Shown here piece by piece: positions 47,424-60,600 of a stretch of DNA of 64,000 bases. Source of the stretch: Litoditis marina. Lineage: Eukaryota; Nematoda; Chromadorea; Rhabditida; Rhabditidae. Location: the NCBI GenBank assembly GCA_964036275.1, contig OZ038433.1, positions 17,428,257 through 17,492,256 on the forward strand. Direction: 5' to 3'. Position numbers and translations under genes: made by a program. The notes under the pieces are model-generated. The model saw nothing but the letters and a program-made list of their open reading frames with translations. It searched no databases and was not told the DNA's origin. Positions within the stretch are counted from its first letter, which is position 1, and each line of letters starts with the position of its first letter.

Positions 47424-48603
47424 GTAAGTGTTCTCATCTATATTTAGCGCTCGCTCTTTCTCAAGTAAAATTGGGTTTTATTTGCTTTTTCTCGTGGTTT
47501 GTAGTTTGATTTCATTTCCTATAGTCCACGTTTGCTCGAAATTTGTAAATTATGGTCGAAGTAGTATGAGAATAGGCGATCAATTTCGCGAATTCCTATA
47601 GTCCACGTCTTTTCTACTAGGACTCATACAGTACACATGCTAAAGTTTTCATGACTAATTACGAAATTTAACTTTTTGACATCATATGTTCAATTCAAAG
47701 GCTCTTTCGTGTTAGGTAATCAGATTAGATACCAGTAACTAGAACTAACTGAAAATTTTGTTATCTTACTGTAGAAGTAGGAATGAAGCGTCTCTCTAAC
47801 TCCCTCTCACTCTCTTTTGCTATGTTCCTCTTACCCTCTCTCTCTTTAAAGAATTTAGAATTTAAAATAAAAACTTTTACCTATTCCCAATTTTCTGAGT
47901 GGTCAGAGTACACCCAAATTCTTGTTTCCCACGGTCTACGCAACTTTCCCAATGGCAACTATAGATGAGGGGTCAAAGAAAACAACAACAAATTGCGCGC
48001 CAAAAGTTCATTTAGCAAGGAACTCGGTTCATTTCTCATTCGACACAAACCTGTTCTCTCTTCTTAGCAGCACTTTTCAATAAATTAGATAATATTATGC
48101 CAATTTTTAGTTGATTTTTTTAGTTTAAATTTATGAATTTATTTCATTCACTAAATAACTAGACGTTATCAAAGATCCCTCTTTATCCTCTTCTCAGTCC
48201 CCCTATCCTTCTCTGCATTTTTCTCCATTTTCTCCTCTCTCTCTCCCTCTATCTCTCTCCCTTCTCTTTATCTCTATGTTTCTCTTTTTCTCACTTTGAC
48301 CGGTAGAACTAGCAATGTACTGGGTAGGTTGAAAGTTCGATTTAGCATTTAGAGCGATGGTTGGAGTTTTATTGCCTAAATATAAATTGTTTAACAGTGT
48401 TCTTCTCTCGCGTAGAAAAGTACGGTAAGAACGCTTCATCAGAGGTCGCGAATGTCAAACTACTACTCTCTGGTTGGTGCACAATGGTCAAGCGATGCTC
48501 AAAAAGGAGGAAAATCAATCTGGGAATGGAAAAAGTCTGCGTAAGCTGTGAGAAAGAGTTTTTATTCTTATTCTTCTGCCTTCATTTCGACATTTTCGAG
48601 TAA

Positions 48604-51600
48604 GATGGTGAGAGAGTGGCTTTTTATCCTAAATTCTTGTTTAGTGTGGTCACAGGATCCCTGGAAAGAAGACCGGGTCCCCACTTCGTGCTCGAGCCGT
48701 TCTTTTCAAGTATCCGTGAGCTGATAGATGGTCCATTTCGATGTTCTCATTCAACTTTTGCTGGTTTTCTTCAAAATTCTTTCTATTCTTACTGTGGGGG
48801 TGGCGATTTTCGTTTAGCTGGTCCAGCTCGCTCTCAAACTACTACTCTCTGGTTGGTGCACAATGGTCAAGCGATGCTCAAAAAGGAGGAAAATCAATCT
48901 GGGAATGGAAAAAGTCTGCGTAAGCTGTGCGAAAGAGTTTTTATTCTTATTCTTCTGCCTCCGTTTCGATATTTTCGAGTAAGATGGTGAGAGAGTGCCT
49001 TTTTATCTTAAATTCTTGTTTAGTGTGGTCACAGGATCCCTGGAAAGAAGACCGGGTCCGCACTTCGTGCTCGAGCCGTTCTTTTCAAGTATCCGTGAGC
49101 TGATAGATGGTCCATTTCGATGTTCTCATTCAACTTTTGCTGGTTTTCTTCAAAATTCTTTCTATTCTTACTGTGGGGGTGGCGATTTTCGTTTAGCTGG
49201 TCCAGCTCGCTCTCAAACTACTACTCTCTGGTTGGTGCACAATGGTCAAGCGATGCTCAAAAAGGAGGAAAATCAATCTGGGTATGGAAAAAGTCTGCGT
49301 AAGCTGTGAGAAAGAGTTTTTATTCTTATTCTTCTGCCTTCATTTCGATATTTTCGAGTAAGATGGTGAGAGAGTGGCTTTTTATCCTAAATTCTTGTTT
49401 AGTGTGGTCACAGGATCCCTGGAAAGAAGACCGGGTCCCCACTTCGTGCTCGAGCCGTTCTTTTCAAGTATCCGTGAGCTGATAGATGGTCCATTTCGAT
49501 GTTCTCATTCAACTTTTGCTGGTTTTCTTCAAAATTCTTTCTATTCTTACTGTGGGGGTGGCGATTTTCGTTTAGCTGGTCCAGCTCGCTCTCAAACTAC
49601 TACTCTCTGGTTGGTGCACAATGGTCAAGCGATGCTCAAAAAGGAGGAAAATCAATCTGGGAATGGAAAAAGTCTGCGTAAGCTGTGCGAAAGAGTTTTT
49701 ATTCTTATTCTTCTGCCTCCGTTTCGATATTTTCGAGTAAGATGGTGAGAGAGTGGCTTTTTATCCTAAATTCTTGTTTAGTGTGGTCACAGGATCCCTG
49801 GAAAGAAGACCGTGTCCCCACTTCGTGCTCGAGCCGTTCTTTTCAAGTATCCGTGAGCTGATAGATGGTCCATTTCGATGTTCTCATTCAACTTTTGCTG
49901 GTTTTCTTCAAAATTCTTTCTATTCTTACTGTGGGGGTGGCGATTTTCGTTTAGCTGGTCCAGCTCGCTCTCAAACTACTACTCTCTGGTTGGTGCACAA
50001 TGGTCAAGCGATGCTCAAAAAGGAGGAAAATCAATCTGGGAATGGAAAAAGTCTGCGTAAGCTGTGAGAAAGAGTTTTTATTCTTATTCTTCTGCCTTCA
50101 TTTCGATATTTTCGAGTAAGATGGTGAGAGAGTGGCTTTTTATCCTAAATTCTTGTTTAGTGTGGTCACAGGATCCCTGGAAAGAAGACCGGGTCCCCAC
50201 TTCGTGCTCGAGCCGTTCTTTTCAAGTATCCGTGAGCTGATAGATGGTCCATTTCGATGTTCTCATTCAACTTTTGCTGGTTTTCTTCAAAATTCTTTCT
50301 ATTCTTACTGTGGGGGTGGCGATTTTCGTTTAGCTGGTCCAGCTCGCTCTCAAACTACTACTCTCTGGTTGGTGCACAATGGTCAAGCGATGCTCAAAAA
50401 GGAGGAAAATCAATCTGGGAATGGAAAAAGTCTGCGTAAGCTGTGAGAAAGAGTTTTTATTCTTATTCTTCTGCCTTCATTTCGATATTTTCGAGTAAGA
50501 TGGTGAGAGAGTGGCTTTTTATCCTAAATTCTTGTTTAGTGTGGTCACAGGATCCCTGGAAAGAAGACCGGGTCCCCACTTCGTGCTCGAGCCGTTCTTT
50601 TCAAGTATCCGTGAGCTGATAGATGGTCCATTTCGATGTTCTCATTCAACTTTTGCTGGTTTTCTTCAAAATTCTTTCTATTCTTACTGTGGGGGTGGCG
50701 ATTTTCGTTTAGCTGGTCCAGCTCGCTCTCAAACTACTACTCTCTGGTTGGTGCACAATGGTCAAGCGATGCTCAAAAAGGAGGAAAATCAATCTGGGAA
50801 TGGAAAAAGTCTGCGTAAGCTGTGCGAAAGAGTTTTTATTCTTATTCTTCTGCCTCCGTTTCGATATTTTCGAGTAAGATGGTGAGAGAGTGGCTTTTTA
50901 TCCTAAATTCTTGTTTAGTGTGGTCACAGGATCCCTGGAAAGAAGACCGTGTCCCCACTTCGTGCTCGAGCCGTTCTTTTCAAGTATCCGTGAGCTGATA
51001 GATGGTCCATTTCGATGTTCTCATTCAACTTTTGCTGGTTTTCTTCAAAATTCTTTCTATTCTTACTGTGGGGGTGGCGATTTTCGTTTAGCTGGTCCAG
51101 CTCGCTCTCAAACTACTACTCTCTGGTTGGTGCACAATGGTCAAGCGATGCTCAAAAAGGAGGAAAATCAATCTGGGAATGGAAAAAGTCTGCGTAAGCT
51201 GTGAGAAAGAGTTTTTATCCTCATTCTTCTGCCTTCATTTCGATATTTTCGAGTAAGATGGTGAGAGAGTGGCTTTTTATCCTAAATTCTTGTTTAGTGT
51301 GGTCACAGGATCCCTGGAAAGAAGACCGGGTCCCCACTTCGTGCTCGAGCCGTTCTTTTCAAGTATCCGTGAGCTGATAGATGGTCCATTTCGATGTTCT
51401 CATTCAACTTTTGCTGGTTTTCTTCAAAATTCTTTCTATTCTTACTGTGGGGGTGGCGATTTTCGTTTAGCTGGTCCAGCTCGCTCTCAAACTACTACTC
51501 TCTGGTTGGTGCACAATGGTCAAGCGATGCTCAAAAAGGAGGAAAATCAATCTGGGAATGGAAAAAGTCTGCGTAAGCTGTGAGAAAGAGTTTTTATTCT

Positions 51601-54600
51601 TATTCTTCTGCCTTCATTTCGATATTTTCGAGTAAGATGGTGAGAGAGTGGCTTTTTATCCTAAATTCTTGTTTAGTGTGGTCACAGGATCCCTGGAAAG
51701 AAGACCGGGTCCCCACTTCGTGCTCGAGCCGTTCTTTTCAAGTATCCGTGAGCTGATAGATGGTCCATTTCGATGTTCTCATTCAACTTTTGCTGGTTTT
51801 CTTCAAAATTCTTTCTATTCTTACTGTGGGGGTGGCGATTTTCGTTTAGCTGGTCCAGCTCGCTCTCAAACTACTACTCTCTGGTTGGTGCACAATGGTC
51901 AAGCGATGCTCAAAAAGGAGGAAAATCAATCTGGGAATGGAAAAAGTCTGCGTAAGCTGTGAGAAAGAGTTTTTATTCTTATTCTTCTGCCTTCATTTCG
52001 ATATTTTCGAGTAAGATGGTGAGAGAGTGGCTTTTTATCCTAAATTCTTGTTTAGTGTGGTCACAGGATCCCTGGAAAGAGGCCAATAGGAAAGGGGACG
52101 AGGGTGAAAGGGGACGAGGGGGGGACGAGGGTGAAAGGGGACGGGGGGTATGGCAAAGGGGACGAGGGCTGAGGCAAAGGGGACGAGGGGTGAGGCAAAA
52201 AAACGCTCTTAGGTATCGTAGAAAGGGGAAAAGATAAATCAATAATAAAGATACAGAACAAGAAAAGTAATATGGAGTAATCGGAAACTAAATTTGACTA
52301 GATTTCTCTCTAATTATCAATCCACCCCTCGTTCCCTTTACCTCAGCCCTCGTCCCCTTTGCCATACCCCCCGTCCCCTTTCACCCTCGTCCCCCCCTCG
52401 TCCCCTTTCACCCTCGTCCCCTTTCCTATTCACCCTGGAAAGAAGACCGGGTCCCCACTTCGTGCTCGAGCCGTTCTTTTCAAGTATCCGTGAGCTGATA
52501 GATGGTCCATTTCGATGTTCTCATTCAACTTTTGCTGGTTTTCTTCAAAATTCTTTCTATTCTTACTGTGGGGGTGGCGATTTTCGTTTAGCTGGTCCAG
52601 CTCGCTCTCAAACTACTACTCTCTGGTTGGTGCACAATGGTCAAGCGATGCTCAAAAAGGAGGAAAATCAATCTGGGAATGGAAAAAGTCTGCGTAAGCT
52701 GTGAGAAAGAGTTTTTATTCTTATTCTTCTGCCTTCATTTCGATATTTTCGAGTAAGATGGTGAGAGAGTGGCTTTTTATCCTAAATTCTTGTTTAGTGT
52801 GGTCACAGGATCCCTGGAAAGAAGACCGGGTCCCCACTTCGTGCTCGAGCCGTTCTTTTCAAGTATCCGTGAGCTGATAGATGGTCCATTTCGATGTTCT
52901 CATTCAACTTTTGCTGGTTTTCTTCAAAATTCTTTCTATTCTTACTGTGGGGGTGGCGATTTTCGTTTAGCTGGTCCAGCTCGCTCTCAAACTACTACTC
53001 TCTGGTTGGTGCACAATGGTCAAGCGATGCTCAAAAAGGAGGAAAATCAATCTGGGAATGGAAAAAGTCTGCGTAAGCTGTGCGAAAGAGTTTTTATTCT
53101 TATTCTTCTGCCTCCGTTTCGATATTTTCGAGTAAGATGGTGAGAGAGTGGCTTTTTATCCTAAATTCTTGTTTAGTGTGGTCACAGGATCCCTGGAAAG
53201 AAGACCGGGTCCGCACTTCGTGCTCGAGCCGTTCTTTTCAAGTATCCGTGAGCTGATAGATGGTCCATTTCGATGTTCTCATTCAACTTTTGCTGGTTTT
53301 CTTCAAAATTCTTTCTATTCTTACTGTGGGGGTGGCGATTTTCGTTTAGCTGGTCCAGCTCGCTCTCAAACTACTACTCTCTGGTTGGTGCACAATGGTC
53401 AAGCGATGCTCAAAAAGGAGGAAAATCAATCTGGGTATGGAAAAAGTCTGCGTAAGCTGTGAGAAAGAGTTTTTATTCTTATTCTTCTGCCTTCATTTCG
53501 ATATTTTCGAGTAAGATGGTGAGAGAGTGGCTTTTTATCCTAAATTCTTGTTTAGTGTGGTCACAGGATCCCTGGAAAGAAGACCGGGTCCCCACTTCGT
53601 GCTCGAGCCGTTCTTTTCAAGTATCCGTGAGCTGATAGATGGTCCATTTCGATGTTCTCATTCAACTTTTGCTGGTTTTCTTCAAAATTCTTTCTATTCT
53701 TACTGTGGGGGTGGCGATTTTCGTTTAGCTGGTCCAGCTCGCTCTCAAACTACTACTCTCTGGTTGGTGCACAATGGTCAAGCGATGCTCAAAAAGGAGG
53801 AAAATCAATCTGGGAATGGAAAAAGTCTGCGTAAGCTGTGCGAAAGAGTTTTTATTCTTATTCTTCTGCCTCCGTTTCGATATTTTCGAGTAAGATGGTG
53901 AGAGAGTGGCTTTTTATCCTAAATTCTTGTTAAGTGTGGTCACAGGATCCCTGGAAAGAAGACCGTGTCCCCACTTCGTGCTCGAGCCGTTCTTTTCAAG
54001 TATCCGTGAGCTGATAGATGGTCCATTTCGATGTTCTCATTCAACTTTTGCTGGTTTTCTTCAAAATTCTTTCTATTCTTACTGTGGGGGTGGCGATTTT
54101 CGTTTAGCTGGTCCAGCTCGCTCTCAAACTACTACTCTCTGGTTGGTGCACAATGGTCAAGCGATGCTCAAAAAGGAGGAAAATCAATCTGGGAATGGAA
54201 AAAGTCTGCGTAAGCTGTGAGAAAGAGTTTTTATTCTTATTCTTCTGCCTTCATTTCGATATTTTCGAGTAAGATGGTGAGAGAGTGGCTTTTTATCCTA
54301 AATTCTTGTTTAGTGTGGTCACAGGATCCCTGGAAAGAAGACCGGGTCCCCACTTCGTGCTCGAGCCGTTCTTTTCAAGTATCCGTGAGCTGATAGATGG
54401 TCCATTTCGATGTTCTCATTCAACTTTTGCTGGTTTTCTTCAAAATTCTTTCTATTCTTACTGTGGGGGTGGCGATTTTCGTTTAGCTGGTCCAGCTCGC
54501 TCTCAAACTACTACTCTCTGGTTGGTGCACAATGGTCAAGCGATGCTCAAAAAGGAGGAAAATCAATCTGGGAATGGAAAAAGTCTGCGTAAGCTGTGCG

Positions 54601-57600
54601 AAAGAGTTTTTATTCTTATTCTTCTGCCTCCGTTTCGATATTTTCGAGTAAGATGGTGAGAGAGTGGCTTTTTATCCTAAATTCTTGTTTAGTGTGGTCA
54701 CAGGATCCCTGGAAAGAAGACCGTGTCCCCACTTCGTGCTCGAGCCGTTCTTTTCAAGTATCCGTGAGCTGATAGATGGTCCATTTCGATGTTCTCATTC
54801 AACTTTTGCTGGTTTTCTTCAAAATTCTTTCTATTCTTACTGTGGGGGTGGCGATTTTCGTTTAGCTGGTCCAGCTCGCTCTCAAACTACTACTCTCTGG
54901 TTGGTGCACAATGATCAAGCGATGCTCAAAAAGGAGGAAAATCAATCTGGGAATGGAAAAAGTCTGCGTAAGCTGTGAGAAAGAGTTTTTATTCTTATTC
55001 TTCTGCCTTCATTTCGATATTTTCGAGTAAGATGGTGAGAGAGTGGCTTTTTATCCTAAATTCTTGTTTAGTGTGGTCACAGGATCCCTGGAAAGAAGAC
55101 CGGGTCCCCACTTCGTGCTCGAGCCGTTCTTTTCAGGTATCCGTGAGCTGATAGATGGTCCATTTCGATGTTCTCATTCAACTTTTGCTGGTTTTCTTCA
55201 AAATTCTTTCTATTCTTACTGTGGGGGTGGCGATTTTCGTTTAGCTGGTCCAGCTCGCTCTCAAACTACTACTCTCTGGTTGGTGCACAATGGTCAAGCG
55301 ATGCTCAAAAAGGAGGAAAATCAATCTGGGAATGGAAAAAGTCTGCGTAAGCTGTGAGAAAGAGTTTTTATTCTTATTCTTCTGCCTTCATTTCGATATT
55401 TTCGAGTAAGATGGTGAGAGAGTGGCTTTTTATCCTAAATTCTTGTTTAGTGTGGTCACAGGATCCCTGGAAAGAAGACCGGGTCCCCACTTCGTGCTCG
55501 AGCCGTTCTTTTCAAGTATCCGTGAGCTGATAGATGGTCCATTTCGATGTTCTCATTCAACTTTTGCTGGTTTTCTTCAAAATTCTTTCTATTCTTACTG
55601 TGGGGGTGGCGATTTTCGTTTAGCTGGTCCAGCTCGCTCTCAAACTACTACTCTCTGGTTGGTGCACAATGGTCAAGCGATGCTCAAAAAGGAGGAAAAT
55701 CAATCTGGGAATGGAAAAAGTCTGCGTAAGCTGTGAGAAAGAGTTTTTATTCTTATTCTTCTGCCTTCATTTCGACATTTTCGAGTAAGATGGTGAGAGA
55801 GTGGCTTTTTATCCTAAATTCTTGTTTAGTGTGGTCACAGGATCCCTGGAAAGAAGACCGGGTCCCCACTTCGTGCTCGAGCCGTTCTTTTCAAGTATCC
55901 GTGAGCTGATAGATGGTCCATTTCGATGTTCTCATTCAACTTTTGCTGGTTTTCTTCAAAATTCTTTCTATTCTTACTGTGGGGGTGGCGATTTTCGTTT
56001 AGCTGGTCCAGCTCGCTCTCAAACTACTACTCTCTGGTTGGTGCACAATGGTCAAGCGATGCTCAAAAAGGAGGAAAATCAATCTGGGAATGGAAAAAGT
56101 CTGCGTAAGCTGTGAGAAAGAGTTTTTATTCTTATTCTTCTGCCTTCATTTCGATATTTTCGAGTAAGATGGTGAGAGAGTGGCTTTTTATCCTAAATTC
56201 TTGTTTAGTGTGGTCACAGGATCCCTGGAAAGAAGACCGGGTCCCCACTTCGTGCTCGAGCCGTTCTTTTCAAGTATCCGTGAGCTGATAGATGGTCCAT
56301 TTCGATGTTCTCATTCAACTTTTGCTGGTTTTCTTCAAAATTCTTTCTATTCTTACTGTGGGGGTGGCGATTTTCGTTTAGCTGGTCCAGCTCGCTCTCA
56401 AACTACTACTCTCTGGTTGGTGCACAATGGTCAAGCGATGCTCAAAAAGGAGGAAAATCAATCTGGGAATGGAAAAAGTCTGCGTAAGCTGTGAGAAAGA
56501 GTTTTTATTCTTATTCTTCTGCCTTCATTTCGATATTTTCGAGTAAGATGGTGAGAGAGTGGCTTTTTATCCTAAATTCTTGTTTAGTGGGGTCACAGGA
56601 TCCCTGGAAAGAAGACCGGGTCCCCACTTCGTGCTCGAGCCGTTCTTTTCAAGTATCCGTGAGCTGATAGATGGTCCATTTCGATGTTCTCATTCAACTT
56701 TTGCTGGTTTTCTTCAAAATTCTTTCTATTCTTACTGTGGGGGTGGCGATTTTCGTTTAGCTGGTCCAGCTCGCTCTCAAACTACTACTCTCTGGTTGGT
56801 GCACAATGGTCAAGCGATGCTCAAAAAGAAGGAAAATCAATCTGGGAATGGAAAAAGTCTGCGTAAGCTGTGCGAAAGTTTTCATTCTTATTCTTCTGCC
56901 TTCATTTTGATATTTTCGAGTAAGATGGTGAGAGAGTGGTTTTTTATCCTAAACTTTTGTTTAGTGTGGTCACAGGATCCCTGGAAGAAGACCGGGTCCC
57001 CACTTCGTGCTCGAGCCGTTCTTTTCAAGTATCCGTGAGCTGATAGATGGTCCATTTCGATGTTCTCATTCAACTTTTGCTGGTTTTCTTTAAAATTCTT
57101 TCTATTCTTACTGTGGGGGTGGCGATTTTCGTTTAGCTGGTCCAGCTCGCTCTCAAACTACTACTCTCTGGTTGGTGCACAATGGTCAAGCGATGCTCAA
57201 AAAGGAGGAAAATCAATCTGGGAATGGAAAAAGTCTGCGTAAGCTGTGAGAAAGAGTTTTTATTCTTATTCTTCTGCCTTCATTTCGATATTTTCGAGTA
57301 AGATGGTGAGAGAGTGGCTTTTTATCCTAAATTCTTGTTTAGTGTGGTCACAGGATCCCTGGAAAGAAGACCGGGTCCCCACTTCGTGCTCGAGCCGTTC
57401 TTTTCAAGTATCCGTGAGCTGATAGATGGTCCATTTCGATGTTCTCATTCAACTTTTGCTGGTTTTCTTCAAAATTCTTTCTATTCTTACTGTGGGGGTG
57501 GCGATTTTCGTTTAGCTGGTCCAGCTCGCTCTCAAACTACTACTCTCTGGTTGGTGCACAATGGTCAAGCGATGCTCAAAAAGGAGGAAAATCAATCTGG

Positions 57601-60600
57601 GAATGGAAAAAGTCTGCGTAAGCTGTGAGAAAGAGTTTTTATTCTTATTCTTCTGCCTTCATTTCGATATTTTCGAGTAAGATGGTGAGAGAGTGGCTTT
57701 TTATCCTAAATTCTTGTTTAGTGTGGTCACAGGATCCCTGGAAAGAAGACCGGGTCCCCACTTCGTGCTCGAGCCGTTCTTTTCAAGTATCCGTGAGCTG
57801 ATAGATGGTCCATTTCGATGTTCTCATTCAACTTTTGCTGGTTTTCTTCAAAATTCTTTCTATTCTTACTGTGGGGGTGGCGATTTTCGTTTAGCTGGTC
57901 CAGCTCGCTCTCAAACTACTACTCTCTGGTTGGTGCACAATGGTCAAGCGATGCTCAAAAAGGAGGAAAATCAATCTGGGAATGGAAAAAGTCTGCGTAA
58001 GCTGTGAGAAAGAGTTTTTATTCTTATTCTTCTGCCTTCATTTCGATATTTTCGAGTAAGATGGTGAGAGAGTGGCTTTTTATCCTAAATTCTTGTTTAG
58101 TGTGGTCACAGGATCCCTGGAAAGAAGACCGGGTCCCCACTTCGTGCTCGAGCCGTTCTTTTCAAGTATCCGTGAGCTGATAGATGGTCCATTTCGATGT
58201 TCTCATTCAACTTTTGCTGGTTTTCTTCAAAATTCTTTCTATTCTTACTGTGGGGGTGGTGATTTTCGTTTAGCTGGTCCAGCTCGCTCTCAAACTACTA
58301 CTCTCTGGTTGGTGCACAATGGTCAAGCGATGCTCAAAAAGAAGGAAAATCAATCTGGGAATGGAAAAAGTCTGCGTAAGCTGTGCGAAAGTTTTCATTC
58401 TTATTCTTCTGCCTTCATTTTGATATTTTCGAGTAAGATGGTGAGAGAGTGGCTTTTTATCCTAAATTCTTGTTTAGTGTGGTCACAGGATCCCTGGAAA
58501 GAAGACCGGGTCCCCACTTCGTGCTCGAGCCGTTCTTTTCAAGTATCCGTGAGCTGATAGATGGTCCATTTCGATGTTCTCATTCAACTTTTGCTGGTTT
58601 TCTTCAAAATTCTTTCTATTCTTACTGTGGGGGTGGTGATTTTCGTTTAGCTGGTCCAGCTCGCTCTCAAACTACTACTCTCTGGTTGGTGCACAATGGT
58701 CAAGCGATGCTCAAAAAGGAGGAAAATCAATCTGGGAATGGAAAAAGTCTGCGTAAGCTGTGAGAAAGAGTTTTTATTCTTATTCTTCTGCCTTCATTTC
58801 GATATTTTCGAGTAAGATGGTGAGAGAGTGGCTTTTTATCCTAAATTCTTGTTTAGTGTGGTCACAGGATCCCTGGAAAGAAGACCGGGTCCCCACTTCG
58901 TGCTCGAGCCGTTCTTTTCAAGTATCCGTGAGCTGATAGATGGTCCATTTCGATGTTCTCATTCAACTTTTGCTGGTTTTCTTCAAAATTCTTTCTATTC
59001 TTACTGTGGGGGTGGCGATTTTCGTTTAGCTGGTCCAGCTCGCTCTCAAACTACTACTCTCTGGTTGGTGCACAATGGTCAAGCGATGCTCAAAAAGGAG
59101 GAAAATCAATCTGGGAATGGAAAAAGTCTGCGTAAGCTGTGAGAAAGAGTTTTTATTCTTATTCTTCTGCCTTCATTTCGATATTTTCGAGTAAGATGGT
59201 GAGAGAGTGGCTTTTTATCCTAAATTCTTGTTTAGTGTGGTCACAGGATCCCTGGAAAGAAGACCGGGTCCCCACTTCGTGCTCGAGCCGTTCTTTTCAA
59301 GTATCCGTGAGCTGATAGATGGTCCATTTCGATGTTCTCATTCAACTTTTGCTGGTTTTCTTCAAAATTCTTTCTATTCTTACTGTGGGGGTGGCGATTT
59401 TCGTTTAGCTGGTCCAGCTCGCTCTCAAACTACTACTCTCTGGTTGGTGCACAATGGTCAAGCGATGCTCAAAAAGGAGGAAAATCAATCTGGGAATGGA
59501 AAAAGTCTGCGTAAGCTGTGAGAAAGAGTTTTTATTCTTATTCTTCTGCCTTCATTTCGATATTTTCGAGTAAGATGGTGAGAGAGTGGCTTTTTATCCT
59601 AAATTCTTGTTTAGTGTGGTCACAGGATCCCTGGAAAGAAGACCGGGTCCCCACTTCGTGCTCGAGCCGTTCTTTTCAAGTATCCGTGAGCTGATAGATG
59701 GTCCATTTCGATGTTCTCATTCAACTTTTGCTGGTTTTCTTCAAAATTCTTTCTATTCTTACTGTGGGGGTGGTGATTTTCGTTTAGCTGGTCCAGCTCG
59801 CTCTCAAACTACTACTCTCTGGTTGGTGCACAATGGTCAAGCGATGCTCAAAAAGGAGGAAAATCAATCTGGGAATGGAAAAAGTCTGCGTAAGCTGTGA
59901 GAAAGAGTTTTTATTCTTATTCTTCTGCCTTCATTTCGATATTTTCGAGTAAGATGGTGAGAGAGTGGCTTTTTATCCTAAATTCTTGTTTAGTGTGGTC
60001 ACAGGATCCCTGGAAAGAAGACCGGGTCCCCACTTCGTGCTCGAGCCGTTCTTTTCAAGTATCCGTGAGCTGATAGATGGTCCATTTCGATGTTCTCATT
60101 CAACTTTTGCTGGTTTTCTTCAAAATTCTTTCTATTCTTACTGTGGGGGTGGCGATTTTCGTTTAGCTGGTCCAGCTCGCTCTCAAACTACTACTCTCTG
60201 GTTGGTGCACAATGGTCAAGCGATGCTCAAAAAGGAGGAAAATCAATCTGGGAATGGAAAAAGTCTGCGTAAGCTGTGAGAAAGAGTTTTTATTCTTATT
60301 CTTCTGCCTTCATTTCGATATTTTCGAGTAAGATGGTGAGAGAGTGGCTTTTTATCCTAAATTCTTGTTTAGTGTGGTCACAGGATCCCTGGAAAGAAGA
60401 CCGGGTCCCCACTTCGTGCTCGAGCCGTTCTTTTCAAGTATCCGTGAGCTGATAGATGGTCCATTTCGATGTTCTCATTCAACCTTTGCTGGTTTTCTTC
60501 AAAATTCTTTCTATTCTTACTGTGGGGGTGGCGATTTTCGTTTAGCTGGTCCAGCTCGCTCTCAAACTACTACTCTCTGGTTGGTGCACAATGGTCAAGC

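Larger units (their letters stand above)
43620..48160. repeat. diverged duplicated intron segment
   Basis: 43620-43860 and 47905-48160 are similar over about 230 bases (TTCCCAATGGCAACT, GGGGTCAAA, ACAAATT(A/G)CGCGCCAAA, TCATTCGACAC). The 43.3-47.4 kb cluster therefore seems to repeat itself at least partly, with the second copy lying just before the 379-bp array. Confidence 0.55.
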
